Shown: positions 24,764-38,072 of the stretch, in pieces
Position numbering within the stretch: the stretch's first letter is position 1
How the letters are laid out: every line of letters starts with the position of its first letter
Assembly: GCA_051294375.1 (NCBI GenBank)
Contig: CM119268.1
Coordinates: forward strand, 5,710,950 to 5,774,949
DNA from: Paraspadella gotoi
Taxonomy: Eukaryota; Chaetognatha
Length of the DNA stretch: 64,000 nucleotides
Reading direction: 5' to 3'
Notes under the pieces: generated by a model
Told to the model about the DNA's origin: nothing
Seen by the model: the letters and a program-made list of their open reading frames with translations, nothing else
Databases searched by the model: none
Translations under genes and position numbers: made by a program

Positions 24764-25655
24764 NNNNNNNNNNNNNNNNNNNNNNNNNNNNNNNNNNNNN
24801 NNNNNNNNNNNNNNNNNNNNNNNNNNNNNNNNNNNNNNNNNNNNNNNNNNNNNNNNNNNNNNNNNNNNNNNNNNNNNNNNNNNNNNNNNNNNNNNNNNNN
24901 NNNNNNNNNNNNNNNNNNNNNNNNNNNNNNNNNNNNNNNNNNNNNNNNNNNNNNNNNNNNNNNNNNNNNNNNNNNNNNNNNNNNNNNNNNNNNNNNNNNN
25001 NNNNNNNNNNNNNNNNNNNNNNNNNNNNNNNNNNNNNNNNNNNNNNNNNNNNNNNNNNNNNNNNNNNNNNNNNNNNNNNNNNNNNNNNNNNNNNNNNNNN
25101 NNNNNNNNNNNNNNNNNNNNNNNNNNNNNNNNNNNNNNNNNNNNNNNNNNNNNNNNNNNNNNNNNNNNNNNNNNNNNNNNNNNNNNNNNNNNNNNNNNNN
25201 NNNNNNNNNNNNNNNNNNNNNNNNNNNNNNNNNNNNNNNNNNNNNNNNNNNNNNNNNNNNNNNNNNNNNNNNNNNNNNNNNNNNNNNNNNNNNNNNNNNN
25301 NNNNNNNNNNNNNNNNNNNNNNNNNNNNNNNNNNNNNNNNNNNNNNNNNNNNNNNNNNNNNNNNNNNNNNNNNNNNNNNNNNNNNNNNNNNNNNNNNNNN
25401 NNNNNNNNNNNNNNNNNNNNNNNNNNNNNNNNNNNNNNNNNNNNNNNNNNNNNNNNNNNNNNNNNNNNNNNNNNNNNNNNNNNNNNNNNNNNNNNNNNNN
25501 NNNNNNNNNNNNNNNNNNNNNNNNNNNNNNNNNNNNNNNNNNNNNNNNNNNNNNNNNNNNNNNNNNNNNNNNNNNNNNNNNNNNNNNNNNNNNNNNNNNN
25601 NNNNNNNNNNNNNNNNNNNNNNNNNNNNNNNNNNNNNNNNNNNNNNNNNNNNNNN
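24764..25655. other. Assembly gap (892 N)
   Basis: By comparison with X1 it spans sequence equivalent to about 15,450-16,320. Confidence 0.99.
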
Positions 25656-26464
25656 GTGTCTTTTACGTTGAAAAGATAAATTATGTTGACAGTGGAGAGA
25701 AATATGGTATTATGTTCTTTTGAGTAGATATGTCATATATCGATAAATAATTATAATAGGTAAATAATAATACTTATTGATTATTAAGGCAATGGAATTG
25801 CATAGTTAAAACGTCGGTTCGCAAAAAACAAATTATACTCTTGAGGGTATATACCTCGAATAAAGGATTCTTTGAAAAAGGAGCTCTTAACTTATGTTTA
25901 TTAATAAAGATTTTATTAATTAATTATCTTTGGAAAAGTTTGTAAATTTCTCTCTTGTTAAACTTAATTTTCTTTATTCTTATTTTCATCAAATTTCTAG
26001 ATCAAATTTAATTCTTTTCATACTTTATTCGTTTTCTTTATTTTTTTTTCTTCGCAAGTTAAACTTTCTTCTCTCGATATTTGCTTTGCAGCTGTTGACG
26101 TCGAATTTGACCGTAACTTCCAAGCCCCACTTCAAAGTTCACCCCATGCCCCACTTCACACCATGCCCCACTTCAAACCATAGTCACACGTCTCTCCTCC
26201 TTCTCTCCCAACTCCCGCCTTTCCTTTTTTCCTTCTCTCCTCGTGCAGTCAACGTCTTTCCAAATCCTTTTCTCTTTAAATATTTTCTTCTTTCCAATTT
26301 TGTCTTCTTCCTTCGTCTGATCGTTTTCATCCTCGACCATCACAAGATTCACAAGTCCCTCCTTCCTCCAACCATCTCTCTTTTCTTGTCGATCCTTCGC
26401 CCCGACTCTTTCTCGTTGCCCATTCTTTTCTGCTCTCTCTCTTCGCTCCATTTCCAACTCGCTT

Positions 26465-26649
26465 NNNNNNNNNNNNNNNNNNNNNNNNNNNNNNNNNNNN
26501 NNNNNNNNNNNNNNNNNNNNNNNNNNNNNNNNNNNNNNNNNNNNNNNNNNNNNNNNNNNNNNNNNNNNNNNNNNNNNNNNNNNNNNNNNNNNNNNNNNNN
26601 NNNNNNNNNNNNNNNNNNNNNNNNNNNNNNNNNNNNNNNNNNNNNNNNN
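26465..26649. other. Assembly gap (185 N)
   Basis: Lies in T/C-rich sequence equivalent to about 17,135-17,285 of X1. Confidence 0.99.
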
Positions 26650-26855
26650 CACTCCTATCCAACTGCTCCTCTACAAGCTCCACCTCCTTCCACTTCCCTT
26701 CCACCTCGTCGCACCATAGTCATTCAGCGTCCAACGCCATCCGCAGATCCAAATAACTGTTGAAGACGTTGGCGTTTCTGTTGGCGTTGCTGTTGGTCGA
26801 CGGTCGACGCCTCTCGTTGTTCGGTCCTTTCCATCCGGAGATGCGAGGGGCGGTG

Positions 26856-27290
26856 NNNNNNNNNNNNNNNNNNNNNNNNNNNNNNNNNNNNNNNNNNNNN
26901 NNNNNNNNNNNNNNNNNNNNNNNNNNNNNNNNNNNNNNNNNNNNNNNNNNNNNNNNNNNNNNNNNNNNNNNNNNNNNNNNNNNNNNNNNNNNNNNNNNNN
27001 NNNNNNNNNNNNNNNNNNNNNNNNNNNNNNNNNNNNNNNNNNNNNNNNNNNNNNNNNNNNNNNNNNNNNNNNNNNNNNNNNNNNNNNNNNNNNNNNNNNN
27101 NNNNNNNNNNNNNNNNNNNNNNNNNNNNNNNNNNNNNNNNNNNNNNNNNNNNNNNNNNNNNNNNNNNNNNNNNNNNNNNNNNNNNNNNNNNNNNNNNNNN
27201 NNNNNNNNNNNNNNNNNNNNNNNNNNNNNNNNNNNNNNNNNNNNNNNNNNNNNNNNNNNNNNNNNNNNNNNNNNNNNNNNNNNNNNNNNN
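26856..27290. other. Assembly gap (435 N)
   Basis: The equivalent interval in X1 (about 17,500-18,290) is longer, so the N count is not a reliable length. Confidence 0.99.
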
Positions 27291-27653
27291 TTTTTTTTTT
27301 TTTGAAAAGCTTATCGAATCCATAATCCCTAATGCATTCAATGCTGATTCCTCCCTAACCTAAAGGCAAACCCAGATCGCTAAAGAATTCCTTAACCCTA
27401 AACCCTGTTCTGCTTTCGAATTATTTCTGGCCTTAATATAAAGTTATGAACTTTAAATTATTAGCAAACCTCATATCTGTCTGTTATGATTACTTATTAG
27501 GTTTGTGGAATCAAATTATATTATTTAACTTTAGTGAATGAAACTATAAGTTTCACCGTCGACAATAGTTCACCTGTGATTGTAGGACATCAAAGGATTC
27601 ACGCAACCTTTTGAAGAGAGGAGCATCGTTTCCGTCACCACAGATCCTGGGGA

Positions 27654-28158
27654 NNNNNNNNNNNNNNNNNNNNNNNNNNNNNNNNNNNNNNNNNNNNNNN
27701 NNNNNNNNNNNNNNNNNNNNNNNNNNNNNNNNNNNNNNNNNNNNNNNNNNNNNNNNNNNNNNNNNNNNNNNNNNNNNNNNNNNNNNNNNNNNNNNNNNNN
27801 NNNNNNNNNNNNNNNNNNNNNNNNNNNNNNNNNNNNNNNNNNNNNNNNNNNNNNNNNNNNNNNNNNNNNNNNNNNNNNNNNNNNNNNNNNNNNNNNNNNN
27901 NNNNNNNNNNNNNNNNNNNNNNNNNNNNNNNNNNNNNNNNNNNNNNNNNNNNNNNNNNNNNNNNNNNNNNNNNNNNNNNNNNNNNNNNNNNNNNNNNNNN
28001 NNNNNNNNNNNNNNNNNNNNNNNNNNNNNNNNNNNNNNNNNNNNNNNNNNNNNNNNNNNNNNNNNNNNNNNNNNNNNNNNNNNNNNNNNNNNNNNNNNNN
28101 NNNNNNNNNNNNNNNNNNNNNNNNNNNNNNNNNNNNNNNNNNNNNNNNNNNNNNNNNN
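27654..28158. other. Assembly gap (505 N)
   Basis: Equivalent to the (GA)n and (CT)n part of X1 (about 18,635-19,070). Confidence 0.99.
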
Positions 28159-28409
28159 ATTTCTCTGTATATTTTTCCCTCTCTAAAAAGAGCCTTCTTG
28201 TCTAAGCGTCTCGAGATATCCGTCTGTCCTTTTCTGACGTATCAATGCGTTTCTTTTATCTTTCCACTTTTGCCAAAAAAAAAAAAAAAAACCCAAAAGA
28301 AAAACGAAAGAAAAACAAAATAGCATCGAGATTCTTGTTTTTGTTTCAGGCGCTAAAAAGGTGGAACAGATTTCCGGCAAAACTGGCGAATAAAAGAGTA
28401 AAGATGAGA

Positions 28410-28540
28410 GAGAGTGACCAAAGTGACCTCTTGACCTTTCGATCGCCTGACCCCTTTGGCCATTATGACCTTTGACCCTTTAAACCGCTTGATGACCCGA
28501 ATTCCAATCACCTCGTCTTTTCTGACCTTTCACCCTTTTG
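28410..28540 (-). promoter_or_regulatory. Cluster of TGACC half-sites with a DR1 (X2 copy)
   Basis: Second copy of the 19,340-19,475 cluster, with about eight TGACC cores. The DR1 TGACCTTTGACCC is intact at 28,466-28,478. Preservation in both noisy copies shows that it is not a sequencing error. Confidence 0.45.
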
Positions 28541-28871
28541 GATCACAATCACACTTTGGCACTATTTTCTAAAACCGCCAAAATTCTGTTTTTTATCCAA
28601 TCCCTAACCCTAATTCTTATCTTTAATCCTCAACGCTAATCTTTAATCATTATCCAAAACCCTAATCACTAAGCCTCTATCTAATTCCTAAACTTTATCC
28701 CTAACCAATTATCTAACCCTTTAACCCTAAAAATCTAACTCAATGCTAAACTAAAGCAAAGAAATGGGGCGCTGAAGTAAATATATATCTACTCATCTTC
28801 CATGTCATTAAAATCATCCATAAAACGTCATTTAAATTCTCATTCGATGCCATTCTACCGATTTATCATCA

Positions 28872-29219
28872 TCATTTTTCATCACCTTTTGAATCTTCGG
28901 CGAAAGCGACTTGAGTTGCTCTCTTATTCGTCGTCGTCGTCGTCGTCGTCGTCGTCATCGTCGGTCTCATCTCCACCTCCCCCTCCTCCTCTTCCTCCTC
29001 TACAATCTCGTCCCTGCTCCCTCCTCCTCCTTCTCCTCCTCCTTTTCCTCCCTTCTCACCCCCGCCCATTAACCTCTTCACCCCCGCCTCCACTCCCGCC
29101 ACCAAGAAAGACATCAACACTCCGATCGCCATGACGACGAAGACGCCGGCCAGGTGAGGCAGGGTGAGTTCCGTCACGGATTTGTCGCCGGCGGCGCAGG
29201 AGGAATGATGGCGGAACCA
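28872..29219 (-). CDS. iGluR exon 16: M4 helix and C-terminal tail
   Basis: After a CTAAAG acceptor the exon opens with WFRHHSSC, continuing the KWF motif that precedes M4; this Cys is the usual disulfide partner of the Cys in CDT of exon 14. The sequence LPHLAGVFVVMAIGVLMSFL is M4. The tail holds Gly, a Glu run and a (Thr)n run encoded by a CGT-type microsatellite, then stops at TGA. The X1 counterpart (about 19,790-20,139) has different indels in the microsatellite, so the exact tail is uncertain. Confidence 0.85.
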   Translation of the reverse strand, partial: WFRHHSSCAAGDKSVTELTLPHLAGVFVVMAIGVLMSFLVAGVEAGVKRLMGGGEKGGKGGGEGGGGSRDEIVEEEEEEGEVEMRPTMTTTTTTTTTNKRATQVAFAEDSKGDEK

Positions 29220-32200
29220 CTTTAGGGTGGGGAGGGTGAGGGACATCGAGAGAGGGTAAGTTAGTTGGTGATGAGAACGAAAGAGAAACGGAGATTTGCT
29301 ACTACCTATTTATATTTTTAAAAAAGTGACAACAATTTTCAATTTTACAAAAATCAACTTTTTTTTTTTCAAAACTTTGAAAGTTATAACTAGAATAAGT
29401 TTGAAAATTATGAATTAGATAAACACGATAGGAAGTTAATAAACTAGACTGCCAGTTTTGATTAAAAGGTTGTAGGGTCTTGCTGTATGTTATCATTTTG
29501 AAAGAGATAAGGAAGCCTTAAGTCACCATAGCCTGACCAAAGCCCAGGGCAAGAGAGCTTATGTATTAAATGAATACAAAATTATTACATTGATTGACCG
29601 ATTTCAAAATTTGCAACTCAAATTGACCTTTTGTCTGATTTGATAAAGTTCTCCCTTTTCCTCCATTTTCAAAATGGCGACGGTCAAATCGTGACGCATT
29701 TCCGATTCCGATCCGCGGACGCCGATCGCGTAGTCCTGACATCGAAATTTGGGGTTAAGGTTGTTGTTTTCGCTGCTGTTGTTGGTGTTTTTGTTGCTTT
29801 TGACGATGATGACGACGATAGCAATGACTTTGATGAAGACGACAATGTTAATGACAACGATGTTGATAATAACGATGACGATGACGATTATCACGACCAA
29901 GATGACGATGACAACGATGATAATGAGATTAATATTGATTCCTATCGATGATGTTTACGATGATGACTACGATGACGAACTTGATTTTGATGACGACGTT
30001 AACAACGACGANNNNNNNNNNNNNNNNNNNNNNNNNTTACAACGACGATTTCTCCCCCACCCCTTTCCCCACACCCACCTGCGACCCATAAGACGTTTCC
30101 CACGACATCTATCGCATTCGTGATTCTGCGTGTATTCGTGATCTGAAGGTTCCTCAGATGAAAGCTAATCCGCTCTTTGACTCTTCTTTCTTCCTCCGTG
30201 ATCGTTTGGGACCAGGCCGCGCTGTTGACCCATCTCGTCGCATTTTGCTTGGTCGCGTTTTGGAAAATCCTTTGAATCGGTGGAGTGATTTGGTGGAGAA
30301 GCGTGATTTAGAGTGTTGGTCGGGTTACGCGATGAGTTGATTGTAAATACAGGCTAAAACCAGTGAAATCACATCAGTGTTTTTTACTCGTTTCTTTCTT
30401 GCCTCCCATCTTTTCTCCGTGCTGAGACTCCATAGCCACTTGTATCTCCTTCATCCTTTCCTTCTTTCTATCTCCATTCCTTATTTCTTTCTTCTTTCTA
30501 TTTTTTACTTTTCTCTTCTCCTCTGCGTGTCCTTTCTTCCTCTTTTCCATTTCCTTTTTTTATCAAGATTTTTCCTTCCTTTCTCACCCTCTTCCTTCCT
30601 GTCCTTCCTTCCTTCCTTCCTTCTCTTATCTTCTTATTCTTCTTCCCTGTATCCTTCCTTCCTTCTCCACTTTCTCTCCCTCTTCCCTTTTTCACACCTT
30701 TCTCCTGATGTCCTACCCTTTCCTTTTCTCCCTCATTCTCCTTTTGCTTTCTCCTCATCTTCCTTTCCTTTCTCCCTTAGATTCCTCCTTTTCTTTCTCC
30801 CCGATCCTCCCTTTCTTTTCCCTCATTCCTTCCTTTTCGTTCTCCCTCTTCCGCCTTTTCTTTCTCCCTCATTCCTTCCTTTTGCTTTCTCCCTCAATTC
30901 CTCCTTTTCGTTCTCCCTCATTTCCTTCTTTTCGTTCTCCGCGCCTCCTCCCCTCCCTCGCCTTTCCTTTCTTTTCTCCCTGATTCCTCCCTTCCTCCTC
31001 CTCTTCCTCCCTCCCTCCTTTTCTTTCCTTTCGTCCTCTCCTCTCTCGCCTTTCCTGCCATCCCGCGACTTCGCACCTTGACTCTGCATCAAAAACCGCT
31101 GACCTGTCGAGATGGCGACGGTCTCGTATTATGATTCCTTCTGCCGCGATGAGATCGGAATGTCGTTGATTACGGCGACGCGATCTGTTTGCGCACGTCA
31201 TGAAGGCGGCCATGTTGGCCGTTGTAGAAGGGCGCAGAGGATGAGGTGAGACGAATCCATCCTTTAGAGGGGGAGTAGGGGGGGTCGGTTTGTGGGGGGA
31301 CGAAGGAGGGGACGGGTCGACGAGCGGCGGGGGTCTAAGAGAAATATTGGGAATATATTAGATATAATAAGAGTAATTTTGATAAGAGGATATCCACTGA
31401 CCCGGATATACAGGTTTTTAAGCAACCACGTCTCGTTACTCGAGTCAGGAGCTAGATAACTTATTTCTGGTTTTATGCAATATTTTAAATTAGATGTATT
31501 AATCTAATTTATTTGGTATTTAAGCTTACAACTTAGACTTAACTGAACGAGGTGTCTGCGAAAAGGATATTTAAAAATTCCTGATCGCTAAAAGAAAATC
31601 AGTCGTCGCTCATCATCCAATCGAGCTGATGAACGCTGGAAACCCTTCCTTCACAGACTAAATCGCTGTCTCGACACTTCACAGTTCTTCACACATGTGT
31701 TACAGTCTTCACACTCACTCAAATCGAAAGTGAGAAACCGTGCCGAGATTGATCATCGGCAGCCTGATTCGTCCCGCCACGACACAAATTGCGCCGAAAG
31801 AGAACCAACCGACTCGAATTAAAGTGTAGCGCATGTTGGTTAATCGAGCTCTCCGTTCACTCATGTGGCCTTTGAAGTGGGGGGAGGAAAAAAACAGTAC
31901 GGTATGTCACTGTCGACGATTTAATCAAATAAACGAAGGGTAATTAATTGTGAAGTGAAGGAAGGTTGACAATAGTATTATTCGATCTCATACGGGACTA
32001 TTTGTCCGAAGATGCGACTCTTTTCTTAAACCTAAATCCCTGTCATAAACCGTAATTAAATAAATACCCTAAATCTAATCCATATTTCTTATCTCCCTAA
32101 TATTAATCCTTAATCCATTAATTCCTTAACTGCATTAATCCGTATTCATCGTAATCCTTAATCATTAATGCCTTAATAATTAACCTTAATCATTAACCTT

Positions 32201-34558
32201 AATCATTAAATTCTTAATCTTAAACCAATATCTTTAACTTACTTATTCAATATTCATAAATATCAGTATCTTTGCAAGAAACAATGAACCGTATCTCTGA
32301 TAATAAACGTAAAACCGTGTTGGTAAAAGAATAAAACTCTACCCGATGAAACTTACCTGGAATCGAAACTGACCTGACTGGCATACTGTCGAGAATGTAG
32401 GAGACCGGACGCCGAATGGAGAGGATGCAAGGTCAATGCCCCGACGCAGCCAGACGTCGCCTTGATAAGGTCTGAATGAATGGTAAAGATGCTCTTCGGT
32501 GCTGCGACCGGCTTCTTGGAGGAACGCTGAGACCTGTCGTGAAAAAAGGTTTCGTGAAATCCATCACCTGGGTCCGAGTGAATAGCGTGAGAAAGGATGA
32601 GTTTCACGAGTAATGTTTAATTGTAAATTAATAATATTGTTGTTGTGAAACACTTTTAAAAAAAAAACCTCTCCTTCTTGTTTTTTCTTTAAAAAAAGAA
32701 GAATATATTTGATTTATAAGTTTTATATTATATTATATTTATATTAAAGAGCAAATTGACCTAAACGAGATATCACTGCTCGAACCGCTTCACTCTTCCC
32801 TCGAGTGGTGACGCGCCATATCGCCACGCACCGCGTCAACTTCCCCGCGCAGTCAGCTGCGCAAACCATCCCGTCCCAATCCCGAGGTCAGTCTGGTCCT
32901 TCGTGTGCCCGTACATCCGTCCGTCGGAGAAGCGAATCGTCACCGATAGGGAGAATCGAACGTGAATTCTTGGATTCCGGGAGAGGAGGTCGACGAGGAA
33001 GCCTTCTGCAGGGGAAGTAAAAGTGAGAAGGGAGAGGGAGAGAGGGCAGAAGCCTTCAAACTGCCTGAACAATTCTTCTCAACAATAACGTCAGACTACT
33101 AAAACCTTACCCAAGTTTATTCGAAAACTCAAACGAACTCACCCTCACGTCTGATCCGTTTTCTGCTTCGCGATCATCGATGCGAATGTTCCGAAACAGC
33201 AGAAGGAAAAGGAGGTTCCGTTCGACAGTCACGATCCTGAGTGAAGGCATTCAATAGAGAATCAATAGCCATTTTTTAAATCCTAAAGGTTCATTTGCAT
33301 AGTGCAGTGTTAGGGTATAGAAAAGTGTAAATTTTTGAACTTATTGGCAAGGAAATTTTACAAAAGTTACAAAGAATCTACATTTTTGAATAACTAAGGG
33401 CGTTAAAAAATATGACAGAAGTTATTCATATTTCTGACAGTATTGTACTGTTTTACTGTATGGCATATTTTGTTTAGATAACACATACTGGTCCTTTTTT
33501 TATCAAGTAGTAGAGCCAAATTAAATAAATGGATCGACACGTATTATCCACACAAATTTGACATTTATACCTTTATGTTCATTTTAGTTATGTCTGTTGA
33601 GTAAATTTAATTATAGTGTGGAGTCATTTATGTTATTACGATATCTAAGTCATGTTTTGGTCCTTTATTCATACTCATATGTGACCATGTCATGTATATG
33701 TTGTTAAATCATTTTTAGATTCATTTAGTCATTAAGGTTATTCATTGTCTTTCATGTATTTTATGTCACTCTTATGTCATTTTAATGTAAACTGTGTTTT
33801 ATTATTTTTGAAATAAAAAAAAAAAAAAAAAAAAAAAATCCTGAACGTTCTGGTACGAAGCGTAAAATTTTGTACCTTGGCAGATACAGTTTTTCGTCTT
33901 TTCACGTTTTACTGATACTGTTACTGGTTCTTTTGTATTCAAAAATTGAATTAAATATTAAAAAAATACTCCCCTCACACCAGTTTTACACGGTTCACTT
34001 TTTATTGTCAGATTTTGCATTATCGATCTTCGCTAATTACTTAATAAAATCGCTTTCTCCTCTGACCTTGATTTTCCGCTGGAACCAAGATTTCCTTCTC
34101 GCTTTTTCTCGTCAAGGAATAAAAAAAACTCCAGGCGTCGCTGGAGCGCGCGATCTGCAAGCCATGGTTGGTGGGAAAAAAAAGGCCCCCCCGTGAAAGT
34201 TGTAAAAAGGGTTTTTAAAAAACCCGCTTTCTTACTCCGTGGTCTGAAGCTGCTACCCCTTTTTTCCATACCTTATATTTTCCTGTTTACTTTCTATATA
34301 CTTCCTTTTCTTCCTCCTTTTATTTTTCTTTCACCATAGTTCCCTCTCCTGTGTTTCTCCTTCTTCCTTCCCTTCCCTTCCGCCTTTTTTTCCTCAGTCC
34401 CCGTACTTTTCACTTCTCTCTCTCTCCTTCACCTTCTTTCTCTCTTTTACTCCAGTTCCCTCCCTCCCTCTCCTCTCTCCCTCTTCTCATCATCTCTCCT
34501 TTTCTCTCTCTCTCTCTCTCTCTCGTCTCCTTCGCTCTCTCTCTACATCTTACCCTCT

Positions 34559-34596
<38 letters not shown>

Positions 34597-37435
34597 CTCT
34601 CCCTCAACCCCACCCACCTCCAAATCCCTCCACCAGCGCCGTCTTCGTTCTGCCTTCCAGTGCAATCGCGCCAGTTCGCAACGCGGGCCGCTTGACCTCC
34701 AAAATATCAACTCGCGGAACGCGGGCGCCCGTCGATGGAGAGAACGACGGGCGCTCGACGCCGGGAATGACCAACGAGGAGGGAGAGGAGAATAGGAGGA
34801 AGGAGCGCGGCCTGGGAAAATGATTGATTGACTTTATAGAATTGATTTAGGGATGATTAATTTAGGGATTTACTGAAGATGATTGATGATTTTTTCATTT
34901 TTCCTACTATGCTGATGATTATTTCGTGAATAAATGAGGGATTAGATAAGACCCTAACATTGATTATTGATCTTGTAGATTCATATATTGATTGTTTTTT
35001 GTTAAAAGTAACTTAAATTTTATGATTGGTTAATTGAGGGATTATTTATTCTTTAGTTTATGATATTACTGAGAATTTATTCAAATTTCATTATGATTGG
35101 ATTGATCTGACTCCCATAATTGATTCGATCAAATTCGACAATCCATCTCTCCCACCCGCAAAATCCGCACATCTCCCGCCACGCCTGCTGCCCGTCTCCC
35201 CTACTGCCGTGGCTTCCTGCGGCGGTCTTGCAGAGCGACAGGCGTCCAGCTGCCCCAGACCTGCACGCCGTGGCCGAGGAGGAATGAAGAGGAACAGTAG
35301 GACATAGCGCGCTGTCACGGTCGACGTGGCTCCCGACCTGCCAGAGGAAATCGCGATTTAAGAGGTTAGCGGAGGATTGAGTTCCATTCACCAACCCAAG
35401 ACGAATTGTGAGAAGAAATCGAAGAGTCTGCGAGGGCCTTAAAAAAAGAAAGGGCGGGGGAGGCACTGTGAGAGGTCTAGCAGGGTGATGAACGGAAAAC
35501 TTACTTCGCTTGACTAATTTGTGGGCCCTTGATGATAAAATGAAAAAAAGTAGGCACTGTGAGAGGCTCCGTAGGAGGTTGAGACAGAAAATTGTTTTGC
35601 AGATTGAGTTCGAAGGGCCTTTTATTGTTTAATGTGAGATGTCGCCGTTAAGGTAGATTCATAAAATATTTCTTGCTGGATAAGGAAAAATGAGTGGCCA
35701 GCCTCAAAGATAGCTCATAGCCAGTAAATTGTCCCTAATGCTTTCGAAGTGGCTCCTCACTGCCTCCCCCCGGACAAATATCACCGCTCTCTTCTAATCT
35801 TCCACACTTTACACCCGTTCCGACATCGCTCTCAGTCACTACATCATCCACTCCAGGCCACCGCAAACACACCATCATCACTACACTCTATTCACAAACT
35901 CCTTTCACCCACCCAACCGTCAACCACTCCATCAAAAAACTCTATCAATCACTCCATCAATGACTCCATCGAATACTCCTATCAACCTTGCACGCGAGTC
36001 GGCGGTGAGGGGTGAGCGAGTCCAGAGAAGGAATCCTGAACGGCCGACGCGTTTCGAGGCGAAGCGCAGGTTGAGCGAGCAGGCGGAGCTGAGGAGGGGA
36101 GGTGAGGTAGGTCAAGGCATGGGTAAGTTAAAGACTAGGTAAAGAGAGCACTCGCTTTGTTGAGCGAAGACGTAAAGATAAGGATTGGAAAGATAGTAGG
36201 TGGGCACAAAAACGAATAACGCGTTTCATCGGTGTTAGACAAGCTCACAAGTTTTAGTCAAAGCATACAAGAAAGTATCTATGAGTTTAGCTTTAAAGAA
36301 TCTTGCAAAAAAAAATTAATAAAGACTACAGTTTATTATTTATCATTCATTTTTAACAATTGTTTCAAGATGTGTAAAAAATTAATCTTTGAAATAATAA
36401 AGTTTTTCTAAGTTAATGTACACGATACAAAATTAAATCTAACGGTATGAAGCCTAATTTCTAATGTTTACTATGATCCATTTGAAATTACCGTGCTACC
36501 GCAAATGAGCTTCCCCCGTCGCTGATATTTCGCGAAATGATGACGGGAACTTGAAGAGAAAAATAATTTTTAATCGGTTACATCTAATATAAACATCATA
36601 AATCGACAGTCTAAAACAATTATTGCGAACTTACGGCAGCTACATTTACCGAAAACCCCATCCTTCGATTCCTCTTCCCTGAAGATTAATTTTAAAATTC
36701 AATATTTAATCGAAATCTATTTAACGAACCTTTAAACAATAATCTTAAAGCCCTAGCCAATCTTTTAAAACCCTAAGGCCGTTGATTACCCGCAAATAAA
36801 TAGATTTAAAATATGTAATAATAAAGAGAATTACAGCGACACGACAGGTATAAACTGAACTTCAGTTATATTCCGTAAAAGGATCCTTGCGACGAAAGTC
36901 TCCCACACTGGCAATTTGAAGTCGCCCAGAATCCCCTAAATTAATCATTAGCCCTAACCTATCACCCTATCTTCAAACTTTAAATTTATATATATTCTGA
37001 TTAAAGCGGAAACGGGATAACTTCAGAGAATTATTGGGCCGAACTTACCATCCTCTACCTTCCGCCGCCAAATCGCATGAGGAACTCTCTTGGTCTCCTT
37101 CGTAAGAGAAAAGCGAAGGAAGACCAACGGTAAAGGAAGATACGACGTCGGAGTTCGAGACGGGCGAGGAAAAGTCGGAAGCGAGAAGCTGCCGGAGGAA
37201 AGGGGAAAGGGAAGAGGGAGAGAAGGAGAGCAGGAAAGGGTAGGAGAAAAAGAAGGAAGAGAGGAGGACAGCAGAAAGAGATGCAGGGATGAAAGATGAG
37301 AGAATAAAGGAATTGAAAGAATTGAAGTAAAGTAAAAGTGATTATGATACAACTCGCATCTTACACTTTCTGTTTCTCCCTTTCTCATTCCTCTCTCTCT
37401 CTCTCTCTCCTCTCCTCTCTCTCTCCTCTCTCTCC

Positions 37436-37469
<34 letters not shown>

Positions 37470-38072
37470 CTCTACTTCTCTCACCTGCACCACAGGGTAT
37501 ACTTTTTGGCATCAATAATCTGGAATCGAAGACCAAATAAACGATTTGCAGATTCTTCGGCCACAGTGCCACTTTCGTTGAAACTAGCCCATCATTGCGA
37601 CTATCGGTTCGTCTTGAATGTTTAACTAATTGATGAATACGATTCAATAAAAAATTGTATTATATCATGATAATTTAAAATTGATAGCTAGAACTATCTT
37701 GATTGGATGTTTCATTGCTTGCTCCACCTGCTGCTCTATCTCTATACCTCAAATCTGCACCCTCCTCTCAATATATATCTTATGTTCTTTATTATCTCGA
37801 GGTCTCTTTCAGCGGCGAGCTTTGATATATTTTCGCAGGTCGCAAGTCTCCACGCTGAAACTCAGACTCGAACCCGAGACCCTGGTCAGGGTTTCGACCA
37901 ACCCTCTCAAACGTCGGAGGCGGAGAGGGAGGAGTAGGAGGAGGAGGAGGAGGAAGAGGAGTTGAGCGGAAGATGGAACATGGCGACTACGATATCTTGG
38001 AAGCGAAGGAGGAAGGGAGGAGAAGGAAGAAGAAAAAGAGGCTAGAGGAAGCAAAGCGAGGAAACGAGGCCA

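Larger units (their letters stand above)
22262..28400. other. Block X2, second copy of 12,340-19,330
   Basis: Collinear with X1 from the (CT)n before GTTTCGGTGAAA onward and differing mostly by single-base indels. It is interrupted by gaps at 23,173-23,296, 24,421-24,626, 24,764-25,655, 26,465-26,649, 26,856-27,290 and 27,654-28,158. It lacks the 623 bp segment of X1. No gene is supported in this part. Confidence 0.85.

Noticed and set aside
24629-25723. 364-codon frame across a gap
   Set aside because: Almost all of it is N. X1 shows that the missing DNA is non-coding.
26760-26856. Signal-peptide-like start LKTLAFLLALLLVDG in X2
   Set aside because: It has no ATG, X1 disagrees by indels (17,400 on), and no downstream domain can be read because of a gap.
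29631-29951. Asp/Asn-rich acidic frame antisense to the receptor
   Set aside because: It is the (GAY)n intron between receptor exons 15 and 14, with part of exon 15 on the other strand.
30377-31081. 234-codon Phe/Pro/Ser-rich frame
   Set aside because: It is the polypyrimidine repeat of receptor intron 13 read as protein.
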